From positions 248,001 to 312,000 of the forward strand of contig CP136493.1 in assembly GCA_032768795.1 (NCBI GenBank): a DNA stretch of 64,000 nt, read 5' to 3'. This document shows positions 40,801 through 52,370 of this stretch, piece by piece (the first letter of the stretch is position 1; each line of letters begins with the position of its first letter). Position numbers and translations under genes: made by a program. The stretch comes from Tremella fuciformis. Its lineage: Eukaryota > Basidiomycota > Tremellomycetes > Tremellales > Tremellaceae. The notes under the pieces are model-generated. The model was not told where the DNA came from. It did not search any database and saw nothing but the letters and a program-made list of their open reading frames with translations.

Positions 40801-41761
40801 CTAGATTTAGTCGTACATATTCCAGCTCCTGGTGTCCCTTTACTATCCGTCCTGATCCTCTGTCCCGGATGCCGGACTGATCGATAGTTCAGTTTCTGCC
40901 AGATGGCTCCACACGGCGGTCTTGCAGGAGTCCTGGGCGTGAGGGCTCGGGAGGAGTCAGGTCCAGGGTCCCAGATTGAGACTGAGTGCCGCGAGCTCTT
41001 GCAATCTCCGTGTCCGTCACCTTGGCTTCTGGATGCCATACATGCCATTAAAAGGTAGCTCGCTGTTGCAACCAGTGATTGCAGGTGCTGCACGCTGCAA
41101 CAGCCTATCGGACAACCGGTCGATAGTGTTCTACTCGATAAACTGGACTGGCGCGGCCGGTGCCGCGGGGGAACAAGTGATGATGACATGTCGTCACCTC
41201 TTGCTTATGATACCCTGCGTTCTCCTTCCTCCAAATTAATTGCAAAAAGTAGCCTCGTGTACAACAATGTCAGTATTGATAAAGGAATGAAAGCGTGTGC
41301 AACGTGTCCCTGGCAAAAAGAGACGCAGCTTGTCCAGATCGACGCCACATGGTCTTCAGACAGAAAGGCATCAACGATTCAAGAGGGAGAGGACCATTGG
41401 TTCGAGAGACGACTCAACCCTGGCATTTTCCGTGGCGACTAGCCCCAGACATACACCTGCCAACACCGATTATCCGGATTGTGCATGGGCGGGCGTGTAT
41501 CTCCATCTGTCCCACGTGCTACAACACAGACTCATGAGCCTGTCGGGTTCACATACAAGGACCGCGTCACAGTCGATCGATCAGCACAATTTATGTAATG
41601 TCGATCGCGTTACTCGCTGGCCGTTCAACGGCCCATGACCAAGACGGCGGTGCAGTCATTGCGGTGTACGCTGTCCAGGTGTCTATCAAAGTTGAGGCCG
41701 GACGTCATCCTTTCATCCGTTGATCAGCAACGTATTGGCATGATGGGCTGCTAACTGACGG
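37877..41761. other. Gene-poor region
   Basis: No recognisable protein family. An inverted ~19-bp motif (GTACAYGAGGCTACTTT) occurs at about 39272 and, reversed, at about 41246-41264, and could bound a 2-kb DNA element. One 232-residue frame lies between them. Confidence 0.4.
39470..40168 (-). CDS. Unrecognised 232-residue frame
   Basis: The longest open frame of the region starts with ATG at 40168. Its C-terminal third (KEVLLDLLGYATMILDFWYNELL) looks protein-like, and the rest is basic and low in recognisable structure. No start context or intron evidence supports it. It may be a remnant inside the possible inverted-repeat element. Confidence 0.25.
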   Translation of the reverse strand: MNSLRKSSVRTNLRSIAMQLRFDSALVNASCYIEPAFTRGTCWSSSSPPEPNAFRDWSSFDRSGMARDASREPPLFSGKGDWPSEAYGPPSERSTTVRGGVCRFHMPQEDGGEWRMRSPRQTSGSLIHAHRLWKMSSWDWVDETVKGQEVICTVSIPHPGRNLSSNTKEVLLDLLGYATMILDFWYNELLYKPLYGNNEWGVGPTYTSLTHQECGNISAHGEMGMHVDHSIV

Positions 41762-41766
41762 GCATG

Positions 41767-42084
41767 CGACGGAATCTTAGCTCTGAGGCAATGGGATTCC
41801 GGTCACCTGTTGCCCGCTCAGCACTTGCTATGAGTGATGCATTCGGACTTACCTGTTGCCCGCTCAGCACTTGCTATGAGTGATGAGGAGGGCAACAGGC
41901 GGCGGCATTCTACAAGGTCGTCGAGGGTGTCGGCGTTATATGCGGAGTTATCGTTGTGGCAGCTTCCCCTGCCTCGTCGAGGATGAACCTCGTCGAGGCA
42001 CAACCTCGTCGAGGATGTGTGTGCCTCGACGAGGCTACTCGAGGCTGAGTCAAGCTCATGTGAGCGTACTACCTATTTCCGTCG
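41767..42084 (-). repeat. copia copy 1, 3' LTR
   Basis: It contains a ~47-bp tandem duplication around CCTGTTGCCCGCTCAGCAC and several CCTCGTCGAGG dyads. Confidence 0.9.
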
Positions 42085-42103
42085 CCTCCCCTCGCGAGCA
42101 TGT

Positions 42104-45100
42104 CTATTGACTCTGCTGCTCTGCTTCTCCTTGTCTTCCCAAGCCCAGTAGCTGCCGAAGCTGTCTCGTCTTCTCGGCCGAAAGGTTCTTGGTCAGGATG
42201 TCGGCTCGGTTGCTGTCCGTTGGTGTGTATTTGAGCTCAAGCAGTCCACCAGCTTGATGCTCTCGTATCCACTGGGCTCGCATGTCGAATGCTTTGTTCA
42301 GCTTGAACCCGTGTTGATGTTTGGCCAGTTGAATGGCTCCATTGTTGTCGTTGTAGATGGGCACTGCCCCATCTATACCGAGGTCGAGGTCGTTCAATAA
42401 TTGCCTGAGCCATATTGCCTCTTTGCCCGCTTCTGTTGATGCTAGGAGTTCGGCCTGTGTCGTCGAGAGTGCGACTGTCGGTTGTCGCCTGCTTTTCCAT
42501 GACACAATGCCCCCGTATGTATTGAAGACGTAGCCGGTTGTAGATCGACGTGTGTCGAGACATCCACCCCAGTCTGCGTCTGCCCAGCCTAGCAGTGCTC
42601 TTCTTCCTGCATGTGCGTCAAAGGTGAGTGCGAGATCTGATGTTCCTCGCAGGTACCTTAATAGGTGCTTTGCGGCCCTCCAATGTGCGAGTGACCATTT
42701 GCTGATGAAGCGACAGAGCAGTGATGCTGCGTAGGCGATGTCGGGTCGGGTGATCGTGGCAATATAGAGGATTGACCCGGCGAGTGCTGGAAATGGTTTA
42801 TCTCGAGCCTCGTCGACCTCCTTTGGCGTAGCCTCGACGAGCTTTGCGTCAGGCAAGATTGTCTTGCAGGCTTTGCCGGGTTCACCGAAGCGTTGAAGAA
42901 CTGCCTCGATGTAGTGCTCTTGTGACAGGTACATCTTCTTGTTTGACCCATCTCGGTAGATGTTGATACCGAGGAAGTAAGAGACCGGTCCTTGGTCCTT
43001 GCACTCGAGTTCCTTGTTGATCTTCCGTTTGATCTCGTCAATTGTTGATCGATCGTTGCCGGCTATGAGCATGTCGTCAACGTGGACTGAGATCATGCAC
43101 CGCTTGTGTCCTTGTCGCAGCGAGTAGATGCATGGATCCGCTAGGGTCGGTTTGAAGCCTAGCTCCCGTAGGAACTCGTCGAGGCGCTTGTTGAACAAGT
43201 GCGGTGATTGTCGGAGACCGTATAGTGATTTCCGGAGGTGCAGAACGTGTCCGGCGGCGATGTCGCTGCCTTCTGGTGGCTCGATGAAGATGTCCTTGTC
43301 GATGTTGGCCTTGAGGAATGCTCCAATGATATCTATTTGGTCGCATTCCCAGTCGAGGTAGTTGACGATGGAGAGGAACAGGCGGAATGATGACTTGTGG
43401 GTGACCGAAGCAAAGAGTTCGTCGAAGTCTCGTCCTGAGACTTGTTGAAATCCTCTCACAACAAATCTGGCCTTGTGCTGACTCGCTTTGCCCGTGTCCC
43501 CGTCGATCTTGCGGGTGAATACCCATTTGCCTGTAAGAGTGCGGTGATTCTCCTTGGGAACCATCTCCCACACTCCGTACTTCTCCATCTTTCCCATCTC
43601 CTCGTCCATGGCCGATTTCCAATCCTCCCAGTCTGCGGCTCGACGAGCTTCGGTGTACGACTGGGGGTTGTTGAGTGACTGGGCTGATAACGCGTGCTCT
43701 ATGGCTACTCGGTTATAGTCCATGTCGATGTCGTGCAGAGGGTGATGACTAGGTTCTTGGCCCGCTAGTCTCCCCGACCGTCTTGGCTCATCTGCATCGG
43801 CCGCTGTGAGCTCGTTTAGTCGACGATCGGGATCCTCTGGTCCGTCGTCGGGATTCGGTTCCGGGCTCGGTGCATCCTCTCGGATGTACTCATTGACCCA
43901 GCCTCTTCCTTGCCTGGGTACGGCTTGGGGAGGTATGTCGTCCATCTCTTCCCCTTGTTCCTCTTCTTCTGGTGCCTCCCCTGCCTCGACTATCTTGTTC
44001 AGCTCGATGGATGTATCGTCATCCTCGTCGAGGCTCGTCGATGGTTGTCGAGGTCCAGGTTGAGGCGGCTCCAGGATCTGTCGTGGTTCATCTGAACTGG
44101 GCGTTGTCTTCCTGCCCGTGATGAATGTGACGTCTCGGCTTGCGATGACCCTGTTGGATTGGGTCAGCACCTTGTAGCCCCAGCTCCCTTCTGTGTACCC
44201 CAGCAGTCGACCGCATTGTCCCCGCTCGTTGAGCTTCGATGCGGGGTTCACAACTCGATAGATGCAGTGATGGCCGAATGGCTGCATCCCCTGGTACTGC
44301 AGGTCGATGTCGTGGTTTGGTCGGAAGAGCGTTATCGGGATTTTCGCGTGGGAGCCTGGTAGCCTGTTCCGAGTGAAGACTACATATCGCAGTGCATCTA
44401 CCCAGAACTGGGTTGGCAAGTTCGAGTCCGCAAGACATGTCCGGATGTCATTGAGGATGGTGAGATGGACGCGCTCGACTCGACTGTTTTGGTTGTGTGC
44501 GTCGGTCGGCGTAAGGGTGTGCTCAATTCCCTTGCTTTTGCACCAGTGGCTGAATTCCTTGCTCATGAATTCGCCTCCTTGGTCTGAGCGGATGGTCTTG
44601 ACTGTTCGATCAAGCTGATTCTCTGCCAACTTGATATAGTCTTGCAGTGCTTCGGCTGCATCCGACTTCTTCTTGAGTGGTATGGCCTGCACGTATTTGC
44701 TGTGGTCGTCATAGCAGGTGAGGAAGTATTGGAAGCCTTCTCTTGACTGGACGGTCGCTGGTCCCCATAGATCGACTGATACCTCGACGAGGGGCTTGCT
44801 GGCTCGACGAGGGTTAGGTAGAGATGCCGAGCGCGTTGCCTTCCCTTTCAGGCAATCCATGCATTCGACTCTCCGAAATGACCCTGTCCACTTTGCGCCT
44901 AGCTTCCCCTCTTTCCCGAGCTCCCACACCTTCCTCATGTTCGAGTGACCTAGACGTTTGTGCCAGGTGAGGAGGCGAGTGTCTTCGGCTTCAGTGTTTT
45001 CTATTGCCTGAAGTGCTCGGTGAATGCGCGAGGTGGTGCGTACCGGTGTGTCGTCTACAACCCATAGGTTGCCAAGTTTCTTTCCCCGGAGGATGACCTT

Positions 45101-46396
45101 CCCTTTCTCGACCAATGTAGCCGAGTCCTTCGAGAAGCGCCAGTGTGTCCCTGTGTACGGACCGAGGCGCTGTGTTGAGAGGAGGTTGTGCGAGAATGAT
45201 GGAACGTAGAGGGCGTTGTTGTACCATACGTTGTTGAAGGTGAGGCGGCCGGAGTGTGTAGCTTCGACAATCGATCCGTCTCCAATTTGGATCTTGACGG
45301 CCTTGTCGAGTTTGGTGAGATGTGAGAGAAGGTGCTTGTCCTTGATGAATGGACTGGTGGCACCGCTGTCGATGATGATGGAGGTGGATGGGAGGTCGTC
45401 GTTGGCGTGTAGTGCAATCTCCGTCGCATAATAGCCTTCCTCCTTTGTCTCCCTCGACGAGCCTCTCTTGTTCTCACTCGATGAGTCATCCCCTGACTCC
45501 ATCTGCTCTCTTGCCTTCTTCGCTTGTCCTCCCTGCTTCCTTCCCTTTGCTGCTTCCCTGGCCGACCTTTGCTCCTGGATGTGCTTCGGCACTCCAATCA
45601 CTTTCCAGCACTCATCTGTGGAGTGCCTCCCCTGATCCGGATGGTGGATGCATCTCTTGCTTGCCGGTTTCTGCAGAGATTTGCTGAGCATCCCCATCTC
45701 GTTTACGCTCTCGCCCTTTTGTTGACGTCTGCGATGTTCATCGGCGACCCTATCGATAACCTCGTCGAGGTGGATCTTGTTCGACGAGGTCCCTGAGTAG
45801 AAGGTCGATGCGAGGAGGCCGTATGAGGACGGTAGGCGACGGATGGCGGCGTATGCGCCAATCTGGTTGGCGAACTGCTCAAGGGTGAGCTTGGAAGTGA
45901 TGGCGGAGGAGGTGATTTCGGCCAGTTGCGACCGGATAGCTGTGAGATGAGGTTCGGGGTCCTCATTCTCTGGGATGGTCTCGCCAAATATCGATGACCA
46001 TAATTCGGCTAGGCGAGATCCGTTGTCGGCCCCATATGTGGTGACCAGATGATCGTAGAGCCCCTTCGGTTGAGGATTCTCGAAGTCGATCAGGTTCGAG
46101 GGAAGCTTGTTTTGGACAGTCTCTGTCAGACTGCCGTAGAGAGTGGAGAGGGCGGTGGACTGCTCCTTCTCATGCTCGTATAGAGCAACTGCTCTCTTTG
46201 ATGTCTCGGCTGCTGTCGCCGGACTTGACACTGGATATCGAGCCTCGACGAGTGCCCGAATCGCTGACGCGTCCTTGGTGATGTGGGGTACGAGACCGGC
46301 GGATCCGAGGACGACTCGAATCTCGCGCACCCACTGGGCGTAGTTGTCGCGCCCGTTGAGCTTGCGCTCCTCTTTCACCGTCTGCACAGATGGCAT
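42104..46396 (-). CDS. copia Gag-Pol polyprotein, copy 1
   Basis: The 1430-residue intact frame starts with ATG at 46396. Order: UBN2-type gag (LNGRDNYAQWVREI), a variant His/Cys knuckle (CIHHPDQGRHSTDEC, about residue 250), protease (IIIDSGATSPFI, about 345), GAG-pre-integrase (WHKRLGHSNMRKV...CMDCLKGK), and integrase with VDLWGP, RSDQGGEF and RVERVH as the DDE residues. An acidic linker, RT (KARFVVRG, HVDDMLIAG) and RNase H (GWADADWGG to the C-terminus) follow. Integrase before RT defines Ty1/copia. All catalytic residues are present. Confidence 0.95.
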   Translation of the reverse strand: MPSVQTVKEERKLNGRDNYAQWVREIRVVLGSAGLVPHITKDASAIRALVEARYPVSSPATAAETSKRAVALYEHEKEQSTALSTLYGSLTETVQNKLPSNLIDFENPQPKGLYDHLVTTYGADNGSRLAELWSSIFGETIPENEDPEPHLTAIRSQLAEITSSAITSKLTLEQFANQIGAYAAIRRLPSSYGLLASTFYSGTSSNKIHLDEVIDRVADEHRRRQQKGESVNEMGMLSKSLQKPASKRCIHHPDQGRHSTDECWKVIGVPKHIQEQRSAREAAKGRKQGGQAKKAREQMESGDDSSSENKRGSSRETKEEGYYATEIALHANDDLPSTSIIIDSGATSPFIKDKHLLSHLTKLDKAVKIQIGDGSIVEATHSGRLTFNNVWYNNALYVPSFSHNLLSTQRLGPYTGTHWRFSKDSATLVEKGKVILRGKKLGNLWVVDDTPVRTTSRIHRALQAIENTEAEDTRLLTWHKRLGHSNMRKVWELGKEGKLGAKWTGSFRRVECMDCLKGKATRSASLPNPRRASKPLVEVSVDLWGPATVQSREGFQYFLTCYDDHSKYVQAIPLKKKSDAAEALQDYIKLAENQLDRTVKTIRSDQGGEFMSKEFSHWCKSKGIEHTLTPTDAHNQNSRVERVHLTILNDIRTCLADSNLPTQFWVDALRYVVFTRNRLPGSHAKIPITLFRPNHDIDLQYQGMQPFGHHCIYRVVNPASKLNERGQCGRLLGYTEGSWGYKVLTQSNRVIASRDVTFITGRKTTPSSDEPRQILEPPQPGPRQPSTSLDEDDDTSIELNKIVEAGEAPEEEEQGEEMDDIPPQAVPRQGRGWVNEYIREDAPSPEPNPDDGPEDPDRRLNELTAADADEPRRSGRLAGQEPSHHPLHDIDMDYNRVAIEHALSAQSLNNPQSYTEARRAADWEDWKSAMDEEMGKMEKYGVWEMVPKENHRTLTGKWVFTRKIDGDTGKASQHKARFVVRGFQQVSGRDFDELFASVTHKSSFRLFLSIVNYLDWECDQIDIIGAFLKANIDKDIFIEPPEGSDIAAGHVLHLRKSLYGLRQSPHLFNKRLDEFLRELGFKPTLADPCIYSLRQGHKRCMISVHVDDMLIAGNDRSTIDEIKRKINKELECKDQGPVSYFLGINIYRDGSNKKMYLSQEHYIEAVLQRFGEPGKACKTILPDAKLVEATPKEVDEARDKPFPALAGSILYIATITRPDIAYAASLLCRFISKWSLAHWRAAKHLLRYLRGTSDLALTFDAHAGRRALLGWADADWGGCLDTRRSTTGYVFNTYGGIVSWKSRRQPTVALSTTQAELLASTEAGKEAIWLRQLLNDLDLGIDGAVPIYNDNNGAIQLAKHQHGFKLNKAFDMRAQWIREHQAGGLLELKYTPTDSNRADILTKNLSAEKTRQLRQLLGLGRQGEAEQQSQ

Positions 46397-46480
46397 GACG
46401 GAGGACCACTTCGAGGCTGGCGGTGCATAGGCAAGGTCGACGAGTTTGTTGACGCGTTCTATCTACCGCGACTTGTCGAA

Positions 46481-46493
46481 CGAGACGTTACCA
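46481..46493 (-). promoter_or_regulatory. copia copy 1 primer-binding site
   Basis: Directly after the 5' LTR the minus strand reads TGGTAACGTCTCG. It starts with TGG as expected for pairing with a tRNA 3' end. The tRNA was not identified. The same sequence follows the 5' LTR of copy 3. Confidence 0.6.
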
Positions 46494-46811
46494 CGACGGA
46501 ATCTTAGCTCTGAGGCAATGGGATTCCGGTCACCTGTTGCCCGCTCAGCACTTGCTATGAGTGATGCATTCGGACTTACCTGTTGCCCGCTCAGCACTTG
46601 CTATGAGTGATGAGGAGGGCAACAGGCGGCGGCATTCTACAAGGTCGTCGAGGGTGTCGGCGTTATATGCGGAGTTATCGTTGTGGCAGCTTCCCCTGCC
46701 TCGTCGAGGATGAACCTCGTCGAGGCACAACCTCGTCGAGGATGTGTGTGCCTCGACGAGGCTACTCGAGGCTGAGTCAAGCTCATGTGAGCGTACTACC
46801 TATTTCCGTCG
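46494..46811 (-). repeat. copia copy 1, 5' LTR
   Basis: Same length as the 3' LTR with no difference found by eye, including the internal 47-bp duplication. Confidence 0.9.
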
Positions 46812-46816
46812 GCATG

Positions 46817-47704
46817 TACTGTACCTACTTCCTCCGTTTCCGTGTCCGATGTACTCTACATTGCTGGATGATCCTGCAATGGGGGGTGTTGTCCGGAATG
46901 AGTTCAAGACTTGGTAACGTTCAGACTGCAGTCCGCTTAGGCGCCACATATTGACCATATCGCCGCCCAACCGAGATTTACTCAATCAGGGGGTATATAG
47001 CGCTATTCACATCATCTGCAACATTAGCCCGCTGTGCCTGCATGCACCATCATCACTCTAGATCTCACAGGCACTCTGAAACCAGCCCTGCTGACAAAAG
47101 CTTCGTCACTGTGTCATTCGCCATTGTGATTGAGACAAGCCTGCCGCCCGGATATTGATGCTTTTATGGGTTTACAAAAGTAGCCTCGTGTACAATATAG
47201 CCCCCAACAGCGCTATATTGTGTCATATGACCTCTCAGCATCATGTGCACCGAAGGTATTGTGCGTTCAATGAGAATCCTGCCTGCTTCCAACGGTTTTC
47301 ACGGATGTACAAAGACACAATCACTCCACTCCGCATGGTACTCAACTGTCTCGCCAGATATCCCTGTCACACGCTTGATTGATTTGATGTACCGTACTCG
47401 CAGGTGAGATGTGTGCCAAGAGTCCAGCCAGCTGATGGACGGGACAATCATGAGTGGGGTGCGAAAGGGTCACATCAAAAGACAAAGGTCCGGCTTGATA
47501 AGCTGCGTCTATCTAGCAAACGCGTCTAGTCAGCGGGTGTGAGATGCAAGAGCTGTGACCTGTAGCTTGTGCTTGGCCCATGTTCTATTGCATACACCAT
47601 ACAGATCTCCTTCGCCCGCAGTCCCCACCCATCGTCTCAGGTGCTTCTCCATTCTATCGTCGGACAGCCGTACCTGGAGAGATCGAGTTGAAAAGAAAGG
47701 GAGC
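46817..47704. other. Spacer between the two copia elements
   Basis: No gene was recognised. The motif AAAGTAGCCTCGTGTACAA at about 47174 repeats the one at 41246. Confidence 0.4.
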
Positions 47705-50700
47705 TTGGCCGAAATCACCTCCTCCGCCATCACTTCCAAGCTCACCCTTGAGCAATTCGCCAACCAGATTGGCGCATACGCCGCCATCCGTCGCCTACCG
47801 TCCTCATACGGCCTCCTCGCATCGACCTTCTACTCAGGGACCTCGTCGAACAAGATCCACCTCGACGAGGTTATCGATAGGGTCGCCGATGAACATCGCA
47901 GACGTCAACAAAAGGGCGAGAGCGTAAACGAGATGGGGATGCTCAGCAAATCTCTGAAGAAACCGGCAAGCAAGAGATGCATCCACCATCCGGATCAGGG
48001 GAGGCACTCCACAGATGAGTGCTGGAAAGTGATTGGAGTGCCGAAGCACATCCAGGAGCAAAGGTCGGCCAGGGAAGCAGCAAAGGGAAGGAAGCAGGGA
48101 GGACAAGCGAAGAAGGCAAGAGAGCAGATGGAGTCAGGGGATGACTCATCGAGTGAGAACAAGAGAGGCTCGTCGAGGGAGACAAAGGAGGAAGGCTATT
48201 ATGCGACGGAGATTGCACTACACGCCAACGACGACCTCCCATCCACCTCCATCATCATCGACAGCGGTGCCACCAGTCCATTCATCAAGGACAAGCACCT
48301 TCTCTCACATCTCACCAAACTCGACAAGGCCGTCAAGATCCAAATTGGAGACGGATCGATTGTCGAAGCTACACACTCCGGCCGCCTCACCTTCAACAAC
48401 GTATGGTACAACAACGCCCTCTACGTTCCATCATTCTCGCACAACCTCCTCTCAACACAGCGCCTCGGTCCGTACACAGGGACACACTGGCGCTTCTCGA
48501 AGGACTCGGCTACATTGGTCGAGAAAGGGAAGGTCATCCTCCGGGGCAAGAAACTTGGCAACCTATGGGTTGTAGACGACACACCGGTACGCACCACCTC
48601 GCGCATTCACCGAGCACTTCAGGCAATAGAAAATACTGAAGCTGAAGACACTTGCCTCCTCACCTGGTACAAACGACTAGGTCATTCGAACATGAGGAAG
48701 GTGTGGGAGCTCGGGAAAGAGGGGAAGCTAGGCGCAAAGTGGACAGGGTCATTTCGGAGAGTCGAATGCATGGATTGCCTGAAAGGGAAGGCAACGCGCT
48801 TGGCATCTCTACCTAACCCTCGTCGAGCCAGCAAGCCCCTCGTCGAGGTATCAGTCGATCTATGGGGACCAGCGACCGTCCAGTCGAGAGAAGGCCTCCA
48901 ATACTTCCTCACCTGCTATGACGACCACAGCAAATACGTGCAGGCCATACCACTCAAGAAGAAGTCGGATGCAGCCGAAGCACTGCAAGACTATATCAAG
49001 TTGGCAGAGAATCAGCTTGATCGAACAGTCAAGACCATCCGCTCAGACCAAGGAGGCGAATTCACGAGCAAGGAATTCAGCCACTGGTGCAAAAGCAAGG
49101 GAATTGAGCACACCCTCACGCCGACCGACGCGCACAACCAAAACAGTCGAGTCGAGCGCGTCCATCTCACCATCCTCAATGACATCCGGACATGTCTTGC
49201 GGACTCGAACTTGCCAACCCAGTTCTGGGTAGATGCACTGCGATATGTAGTCTTCACTCGGAACAGGCTACCAGGCTCCCATGCAAAAATCCCGATAACG
49301 CTCTTTCGACCAAACCACGACATCGACCTGCAGTACCAGGGGATGCAGCCATTTGGCCATCACTGCATCTATCGAGTCGTGAACCCCGCATCGAAGCTTG
49401 ACGAGCGGGGACAATGCGGTCGACTGCTGGGGTACACAGAAGGGAGCTGGGGCTACAAGGTGCTGACCCAATCCAACAGGGTCATCGCAAGCCGAGACGT
49501 CACATTCATCACGGGCAGGAAGACAACGCCCAGTTCAGATGAACCGCGACAGATCCTGGAGCCGCCTCAACCTGGACCTCGACAACCATCGACGAGCCTC
49601 GACGAGGATGACGATACATCCATCGAGCTGAACAAGATAGTCGAGGCAGGGGAGGCACCAGAAGAAGAGGAACAAGGGGAAGAGATGGACGACATACCTC
49701 CCCAAGCCGTACCCAGGCAAGGAAGAGGCTGGGTCAATGAGTACATCCGAGAGGATGCACCGAGCCCGGAACCGAATCCCGACGACGGACCAGAGGATCC
49801 CGATCGTCGACTAAACGAGCTCACAGCGGCCGATGCAGATGAGCCAAGACGGTCGGGGAGACTAGCGGGCCAAGAACCTAGTCATCACCCTCTGCACGAC
49901 ATCGACATGGACTATAACCGAGTAGCCATAGAGCACGCGTTATCAGCCCAGTCACTCAACAACCCCCAGTCGTACACCGAAGCTCGTCGAGCCGCAGACT
50001 GGGAGGATTGGAAATCGGCCATGGACGAGGAGATGGGAAAGATGGAGAAGTACGGAGTGTGGGAGATGGTTCCCAAGGAGAATCACCGCACTCTTACAGG
50101 CAAATGGGTATTCACCCGCAAGATCGACGGGGACACGGGCAAAGCGAGTCAGCACAAGGCCAGATTTGTTGTGAGAGGATTTCAACAAGTCTCAGGACGA
50201 GACTTCGACGAACTCTTTGCTTCGGTCACCCACAAGTCATCATTCCGCCTGTTCCTCTCCATCGTCAACTACCTCGACTGGGAATGCGACCAAATAGATA
50301 TCATTGGAGCATTCCTCAAGGCCAACATCGACAAGGACATCTTCATCGAGCCACCAGAAGGCAGCGACATCGCCGCCGGACACGTTCTGCACCTCCGGAA
50401 ATCACTATACGGTCTCCGACAATCACCGCACTTGTTCAACAAGCGCCTCGACGAGTTCCTACGGGAGCTAGGCTTCAAACCGACCCTAGCGGATCCATGC
50501 ATCTACTCGCTGCGACAAGGACACAAGCGGTGCATGATCTCAGTCCACGTTGACGACATGCTCATAGCCGGCAACGATCGATCAACAATTGACGAGATCA
50601 AACGGAAGATCAACAAGGAACTCGAGTGCAAGGACCAAGGACCGGTCTCTTACTTCCTCGGTATCAACATCTACCGAGATGGGTCAAACAAGAAGATGTA

Positions 50701-51526
50701 CCTGTCACAAGAGCACTACATCGAGGCAGTTCTTCAACGCTTCGGTGAACCCGGCAAAGCCTGCAAGACAATCTTGCCTGACGCAAAGCTCGTCGAGGCT
50801 ACGCCAAAGGAGGTCGACGAGGCTCGAGATAAACCATTTCCAGCACTCGCCGGGTCAATCCTCTATATTGCCACGATCACCTGACCCGACATCGCCTACG
50901 CAGCATCACTGCTCTGTCGCTTCATCAGCAAATGGTCACTCACACATTGGAGGGCTGCGAAGCACCTGTTAAGGTATCTGCGAGGGACATCCGATCTCGC
51001 GCTCACCTTTGACGCACATGCAGGAAGGAGAGCACTGCTAGGCTGGGCGGACGCAGACTGGGGTGGATGTCTTGACACACGTCGATCCACAACCGGCTAC
51101 GTCTTCAACACGTACGGAGGCATCGTGTCATGGAAAAGCAGGCAACAACCAACAGTCGCACTCTTGACGACACAGGCAGAACTCCTGGCATCAACAGAAG
51201 CGGGCAAAGAGGCAATATGGCTCAGGCAACTATTGAACGACCTCGACCTAGGCATAGATGGAGCAGTGCCCATCTACAACAACAACAATGGAGCCATTCA
51301 ACTGGCCAAACATCAACACGGGTTCAAGTTGAACAAAGCATTCGACATGCGAGCCCAGTGGATACGAGAGCATCAAGCCGGTGGACTGCTTGAGCTCAAA
51401 TACACACCAACGGACAGCAATCGAGCCGACATCCTGACCAAGAACCTTTCAGCCGAGAAGACGAGACAGTTCCGGCAGTTACTGGGCTTGGGAAGACAAG
51501 GAGAAGCAGAGCAGCAGAGTCAATAG
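47705..51526 (+). pseudogene. copia polyprotein, copy 2, truncated with one stop
   Basis: The frame is collinear with copy 1 from the late gag region through protease, integrase, RT and RNase H. A TGA at 50882-50884 replaces the Arg codon in ATITRPDIAY, a CpG-to-TpG change. The same phase continues to 51526. The first ~160 residues and the 5' LTR are missing, so it cannot mobilise itself. Confidence 0.9.
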
Positions 51527-51545
51527 ACATGCTCGCGAGGGGAGG

Positions 51546-51801
51546 CAACGGAAATAGGTGGTACGCTCACATGAGCTTGACTCATCCTCGAGTAGCCTCG
51601 TCGAGGCACACACATCCTCGACGAGGTTGTGCCTCGACAAGGCAGAGAAGCCGCCACCAACGATAACTCCGCATATAACGCCGACACCCTCGACGACCTT
51701 GTAGAATGCCGCCGCCTGTTGCCCTTCTCATCACTCATAGCAAGTGCTGAGCGGGCAACAGGTGACCGGAATCCCATTGCCTCAGAGCTAAGATTCCGTC
51801 G
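51546..51801 (+). repeat. copia copy 2, 3' LTR
   Basis: It starts CAACGGAAATAGG and ends AGATTCCGTCG. It belongs to the shorter LTR version without the duplication. Confidence 0.9.
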
Positions 51802-52370
51802 GCCTCTCCGCGCCGCCCTCGTCCACCTCCATTCCCCCGCCCATCTCCTCGCTCCCGCCCGTCTCCTCGCCCCCGCCCATCTCCTCGTCGTCCTGCTCGA
51901 GCTGCGTCAGCGGCGAGCTGACGCCGTCCTCCTCCCCCTCCTCCTCCTCCTCCTCCTCTCCATCCACCACTCCCCGCATCACCTCCCCAACGACTTCTCC
52001 CTCGCCGAGTTCCTCGATCTTCAGCTCCTCGTTTGCCGAGCTCTCTCGACGAGTGCCGCGCCCGCGACCAAAGGTCCGCTGGGTGCCGTCAAATCCTTCC
52101 CGTCAACACTGCATCTCGCCCTTCACGGCCACTCACGTCGCTCCGGCTCCTCCTCTCGCCTCTCTCCCTCTCCTCGCTCCGCCCCCTGGCCCTGCACAAC
52201 CAGGGCTACCCTCGACGGTACGACAAACCGCCCGCCCCGCCCTTCGCGTCAGCCACCCGTTCGCTCACTCGGCGCGCTGTGCGCGCCGACTCACTGGTCT
52301 GCCCCTCCGCCTGGTCTCGTTGTCTCGCCGCGCTCGCCTTGCGCGTTGCCGCTGGTGTTGTTGGGGCCAT
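51802..52370 (-). pseudogene. Possible gag N-terminal remnant
   Basis: On the minus strand ATG at 52370 opens a basic Ala/Arg-rich frame (MAPTTPAATRKASAARQRDQ) that stops near 52206. Another frame at 51982-51802 is strongly acidic (poly-Glu). Such composition is common at gypsy Gag N-termini, but no domain was recognised. The copia copy 2 end at 51801 would truncate it. Confidence 0.3.

Larger units (their letters stand above)
41767..46811 (-). mobile_element. Full-length Ty1/copia element, copy 1
   Basis: Two 318-bp LTRs (41767-42084 and 46494-46811), identical by eye, bound one intact polyprotein frame. The flanking duplication is GCATG (41762-41766, 46812-46816), or GGCATG if the terminal G is counted. 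LTR ends form CGACGGAA..TTCCGTCG rather than TG..CA. The primer-binding site after the 5' LTR reads TGGTAACGTCTCG, a tRNA-type start. The element looks young and possibly active. Confidence 0.95.
47705..51801 (+). mobile_element. 5'-truncated copia element, copy 2 (inverted)
   Basis: Homology to copy 1 starts abruptly at about 47705, in gag, and continues to a 256-bp 3' LTR (51546-51801) that lacks the 47-bp duplication. It lies in opposite orientation to copy 1 and about 1 kb away. One nonsense mutation is present. Confidence 0.9.
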
